A DNA stretch of 33,723 nucleotides from Patescibacteria group bacterium. Lineage in GTDB: Bacteria; Patescibacteriota; Minisyncoccia; Phycocordibacterales; GWA1-40-21. The position numbers were made by a program, and so were the translations under genes. Position 1 is the first letter of the stretch. Each line of letters starts with the position of its first letter. The notes under the pieces are model-generated. The model saw nothing but the letters and a program-made list of their open reading frames with translations. It made no database searches and was not told where the DNA came from. The DNA lies in contig JAGXAA010000001.1 in the NCBI GenBank assembly GCA_018971765.1, positions 1 through 33,723 on the forward strand. Direction: 5' to 3'. Of the stretch, positions 30,978 to 33,723 are shown in pieces.

Positions 30978-32921
30978 CTATGGCTGATGCTCAATGTCCA
31001 TTTTCTTTTTCGGAATGATGCCGTGGGCGATGATTATTTTCTCAAATTCGTCTTTCTCAATCGTCTCCGCTTCAATCAGTCTTTTGGCGATGGCATCCAA
31101 AGCGTCGCGATTTTTTATAATTATGTCTTCGGATTTTTTGAAGGCCTCGTTCATTATTTTGGAAACTTCGTCGTCAATCATGGCGCCGACTTTTTCCGAA
31201 TATTCTTTGTCTTCCAAACCTCTGCCGTAGACGGCTCTGCCTCCCGCCCCCTCAAACGCCATCGGCCCCATTCTCTCCGACATTCCGTATTTCGTCACCA
31301 TATCGCGCGCGAGAGCGGTAGCGACCTGCAAGTCATTGGACGAACCTGTGGTGAGGTCGCCAAACATCATTTTTTCCGTCACATAACCGCCGAGAGAAAC
31401 GGCAATATCGTCAAGAAATTCTCTCTGCGATTGGAGTCTCTTGTCTTCAATCGGCAATTTCAAAGTGTAGCCGGCGGCGCGGCCTCGGGAAATTATGGAA
31501 ACTTTGTGAACCGGATCGGAGTAAGGAAGCGCGGAAGCGATGATGGCATGCCCTCCTTCGTGATAAGCGGTTATTTCTTTTTCTTTTTTTGAAAGAATGT
31601 GGCTTTTTCTTTCCGGACCGAGCATCACTTTTTCAATGGAACGAATAAGGTCATACTGCGAGATTTTTTTCCTGTTTTCGCGCGCCGCGAGAATCGCTCC
31701 TTCATTCATCAAAGAATACAGATCGGCTCCGGAAAAGCCCGGCGTTCTCTCGGCGATAACTGAGAAATTCACATCTTCCGCAAATTGTTTGGCGCGGGCG
31801 TGGATTTTCAATATTTCTTCTCTGTCATTTCTGTCGGGCAAATCTATCGTCACTCTGCGGTCAAATCTTCCCGGGCGAAGAAGCGCCGAGTCCAAAACAT
31901 CCGGCCTGTTGGTCGCCGCCATCACGATTACTTTCTCGTTCGGTTCAAAGCCGTCCATCTCCACCAAAATTTGGTTTAAGGTCTGTTCTCTCTCATCGTT
32001 TCCTCCTCCAAGCCCGGCTCCTCGCACTCTGCCCACCGCGTCTATCTCATCAACAAAAACGATTGACGGCGCGGCTTGCTTCGCCATTTTGAACAAATCT
32101 CTGACGCGCGAAGCGCCGACCCCGACAAACATTTCCACGAATTCCGAACCGGAAATTGAAAAGAAGGCGACTCCAGCTTCACCCGCCACAGCTCGCGCCA
32201 ACAATGTCTTGCCTGTGCCCGGCGCGCCCATCAAAAGTATCCCTTTCGGTATGCGCGCGCCGATTTCCAAAAACTTTTTCGGATTTTTCAGGAAATCAAC
32301 TATCTCCGAAAGCTCCTCCTTTGCCTCTTTGGCGCCCGCGACATCGGCAAAAGTCACTTTTTGTTTTTTATCCGACGGCAAAATCATTCTCGCCTTTGAC
32401 TGCCCAAAAGTGAAAGCTTGCATCCCCGCGCCTTTGACCTGCCTCGACAAAAACCAGATAAAGATGAATATGAAAAGAATCGGCGCGAGAAAAGGAGCGA
32501 GGTTGATAATCCAATACCCTATCCCGCTTGGATTTTTTATTTCAATTTTCACCGCCGCGATTTTTTCCGCCTTAACTCCGTAATTGGAAAGCGTGTCGGA
32601 AAGCGCCGTTCCATCTTCTTTCTTCGCGATTTTTTTCTCCTCCGAGCCGACATATTTTATCTCTAAATTATCGCCTTTCACGGTGATACTTTCCACACTG
32701 CCGGCGGAAATGTCAGAAGCGACTTGCGAGATCGGAATTTCTTTGACCGATGAAGTGTTGTCGGCGATTATTGAATACAAAGTGATAATAACTAAGAAAA
32801 TCAATATCGCGCTAATAGCATTCACGAAAAACGGCTTCTTGAGGGAATGTTTCTTCACCCCGCGCCCTCTCTTATCTTGCCCCGCTTTCTTCCCATTTTT
32901 ATTATTATTAAATAAGTCCAT
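30978..32921 (-). CDS. ftsH: ATP-dependent zinc metalloprotease FtsH
   Basis: A 647-residue membrane protease. Membrane segments at about residues 34-52 and 138-158 bracket a periplasmic-side domain. The AAA+ module has Walker A GAPGTGKT (232-239), Walker B SIVFVDEIDA (286-295) and the second region of homology (NRPDVLDSALLRPGRFDR). The zinc site is HEGGH (454-458). FtsH degrades misfolded and short-lived membrane and cytosolic proteins. A TATAAT box lies 11 bases before the start, facing the divergent smpB promoter. All essential residues are present. Confidence 0.97.
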   Translation of the reverse strand: MDLFNNNKNGKKAGQDKRGRGVKKHSLKKPFFVNAISAILIFLVIITLYSIIADNTSSVKEIPISQVASDISAGSVESITVKGDNLEIKYVGSEEKKIAKKEDGTALSDTLSNYGVKAEKIAAVKIEIKNPSGIGYWIINLAPFLAPILFIFIFIWFLSRQVKGAGMQAFTFGQSKARMILPSDKKQKVTFADVAGAKEAKEELSEIVDFLKNPKKFLEIGARIPKGILLMGAPGTGKTLLARAVAGEAGVAFFSISGSEFVEMFVGVGASRVRDLFKMAKQAAPSIVFVDEIDAVGRVRGAGLGGGNDEREQTLNQILVEMDGFEPNEKVIVMAATNRPDVLDSALLRPGRFDRRVTIDLPDRNDREEILKIHARAKQFAEDVNFSVIAERTPGFSGADLYSLMNEGAILAARENRKKISQYDLIRSIEKVMLGPERKSHILSKKEKEITAYHEGGHAIIASALPYSDPVHKVSIISRGRAAGYTLKLPIEDKRLQSQREFLDDIAVSLGGYVTEKMMFGDLTTGSSNDLQVATALARDMVTKYGMSERMGPMAFEGAGGRAVYGRGLEDKEYSEKVGAMIDDEVSKIMNEAFKKSEDIIIKNRDALDAIAKRLIEAETIEKDEFEKIIIAHGIIPKKKMDIEHQP

Positions 32922-32932
32922 AATTGATTGTC

Positions 32933-32979
32933 ATTATACACGAGTTGGAAAAAACTTAAATGTATTTATGATAAAATAA
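32933..32979. promoter_or_regulatory. Divergent ftsH/smpB promoter region
   Basis: Toward ftsH, TATAAT (32933-32938 on the minus strand) lies 11 bases before its ATG at 32921. Toward smpB, TTGGAA (32945-32950), 16 bases and TATGAT (32967-32972) precede the ATG at 32984 by 11 bases. Both leaders would be only a few bases long. Confidence 0.5.
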
Positions 32980-32983
32980 TTTT

Positions 32984-33427
32984 ATGCAGATTCTGATAAA
33001 CAACAAAAAGTCCTATTTCAATTATGAAATTCTTGAAAAATATGTCGCGGGCATAGAGCTTTTCGGCTTTGAGGTGAAGTCCATCAAGCAAGGACAGGGC
33101 TCGCTTGAAGGCGCTTATGTCACAATAAGAGGCGGAGAAGCGTATCTCATAGGCGCGAATATTCCGGCTTTTCAGGCGAAAAACGCGCCTGAATCTTACG
33201 ACCCGATAAGAAACAGGCGCATCCTTCTGACCAAAAAAGAAATCGGCGAGCTCGCTTTGATTGAAGCGAAAAAAGGACAAACAATAGTCGCCCTAGCGAT
33301 GCATAACGCCGGCGGCAAAATAAAAATTGAAATCGGTGTCGCTCGAGGCAAAAAACAATTTGACAAAAGAGAGACAATAAAAAAGAGAGATGAAGAGCGG
33401 GAGATTAGGAGAGAGATGAAGGGCTGA
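32984..33427 (+). CDS. smpB: SsrA-binding protein SmpB
   Basis: A 147-residue protein with the SmpB OB-fold: NKKSYFNYEILEKYVAGIELFGFEVKSI, GSLEGAYV, then ANIPAF, YDPIRNRRILLTKKEI and IGVARGKKQFDKRETIKKRD. The basic C-terminal tail enters the ribosomal decoding centre. With tmRNA it rescues stalled ribosomes. The gene for tmRNA is not recognisable within the remaining sequence to the window end. Confidence 0.97.
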   Translation: MQILINNKKSYFNYEILEKYVAGIELFGFEVKSIKQGQGSLEGAYVTIRGGEAYLIGANIPAFQAKNAPESYDPIRNRRILLTKKEIGELALIEAKKGQTIVALAMHNAGGKIKIEIGVARGKKQFDKRETIKKRDEEREIRREMKG

Positions 33428-33485
33428 AAACTTGCACAAAAATTAGTATTGCATAGTGTGGTTAACTATTAATTAGCGAATAAAT

Positions 33486-33723
33486 TTAATTTTTGATGAT
33501 AAAAATCTGTATCAACTGAACAATTATTTGGGCAACACCAACAAAAACCAATCCCCCTGTAAGAATGAGCATTCGCTTGGAATATTTCTCGTTTGAAGTT
33601 GCCAATTTTTCATTAGAAGTTATCATTTTTTCTGCAATACCCTCAATTTTCTTTCCTAAAATAAAATCTGAAATTATTTGTGATTGATTGATGTCTGATG
33701 TTGTTACTTGTTGTCGTGAGTTT
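33486..33723 (-). CDS. Partial small membrane protein, 5' end outside the window
   Basis: An uninterrupted frame from the window edge to a TAA at 33486-33488 gives 78 visible residues. The visible part has a helical, probably coiled segment (SDFILGKKIEGIAEKMITSNEKLATSNEKYSKR) and a membrane segment close to the C-terminus (MLILTGGLVFVGVAQIIVQLIQIF), then a short basic end. I do not recognise the family. It converges on smpB with 58 bases between stops. Confidence 0.6.
   Translation of the reverse strand, partial: NSRQQVTTSDINQSQIISDFILGKKIEGIAEKMITSNEKLATSNEKYSKRMLILTGGLVFVGVAQIIVQLIQIFIIKN

Noticed and set aside
33428..33485. Search for tmRNA next to smpB
   Set aside because: Only 58 bases are free before a convergent partial gene; no tRNA-like ends were seen.
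1..33723. tRNA, rRNA and CRISPR arrays
   Set aside because: No cloverleaf, rRNA-like segment or evenly spaced repeats were noticed by reading; a dedicated search (tRNAscan, Infernal) would be decisive.

Overview
The window reads as a chromosomal segment of an uncultured Patescibacteria (CPR) bacterium, probably Parcubacteria-like. The support is indirect: AT-rich, tightly packed housekeeping genes, a leucyl-tRNA synthetase carrying an inserted Nudix domain, a sigma-region-4/HARE-HTH protein, a DUF5674-type protein, a split PEP-synthase-like enzyme and a diversity-generating retroelement (DGR). UGA behaves as a stop. No rRNA, tRNA or CRISPR array was seen.

Layout. 1-2316: a partial Fic AMP-transferase and HsdM, the methylase of a type I restriction-modification system, on the minus strand. 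2355-13502: a minus-strand run of mltG, a membrane protein, the sigma4-HARE protein, leuS, lysS, greA and gyrA. 13592-14639: a small palindromic mobile element followed by three small genes. 14772-20287: a compact five-gene minus-strand operon (ATP-grasp half of a dikinase, M29/AmpS-like aminopeptidase, MtxX-like protein, phosphohistidine half of the dikinase, histidine phosphatase). 20336-26579: dprA, a glycosyltransferase, trpS, a small thioredoxin-fold-like protein, topA and a mini membrane protein. 26756-29930: a GC-richer DGR island. 30048-33723: a methyltransferase, ftsH, smpB and a partial membrane protein.

The DGR is the clearest special system. A 122-bp template repeat (28628-28749) and the 3' end of a target gene (variable repeat 29094-29215) align without gaps. 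They differ at 24 positions, and every one is an adenine in the template strand. A DGR-type reverse transcriptase (YADD, GNLTSQ) and an Avd-like four-helix protein lie beside them. Unusually, avd is inverted relative to the RT and template, the two genes' 5' ends overlap, and the RT N-terminus appears to carry a one-base frameshift.

The second candidate system is the 14772-20287 operon. It contains the ATP-grasp and phosphohistidine parts of a PEP-synthase/rifampin-phosphotransferase-like enzyme as separate proteins, without a PEP/pyruvate barrel, interleaved with an aminopeptidase-like and an MtxX-like protein. Its substrate is unknown.

A third feature is a family of roughly 110-bp palindromic elements with flanking direct repeats (13592-13701 and 30841-30950, plus a relative at 10898-11039) that looks like a MITE family. 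Several genes have -10-like boxes only 5-15 bases before the start codon, which suggests very short leaders or leaderless mRNAs.
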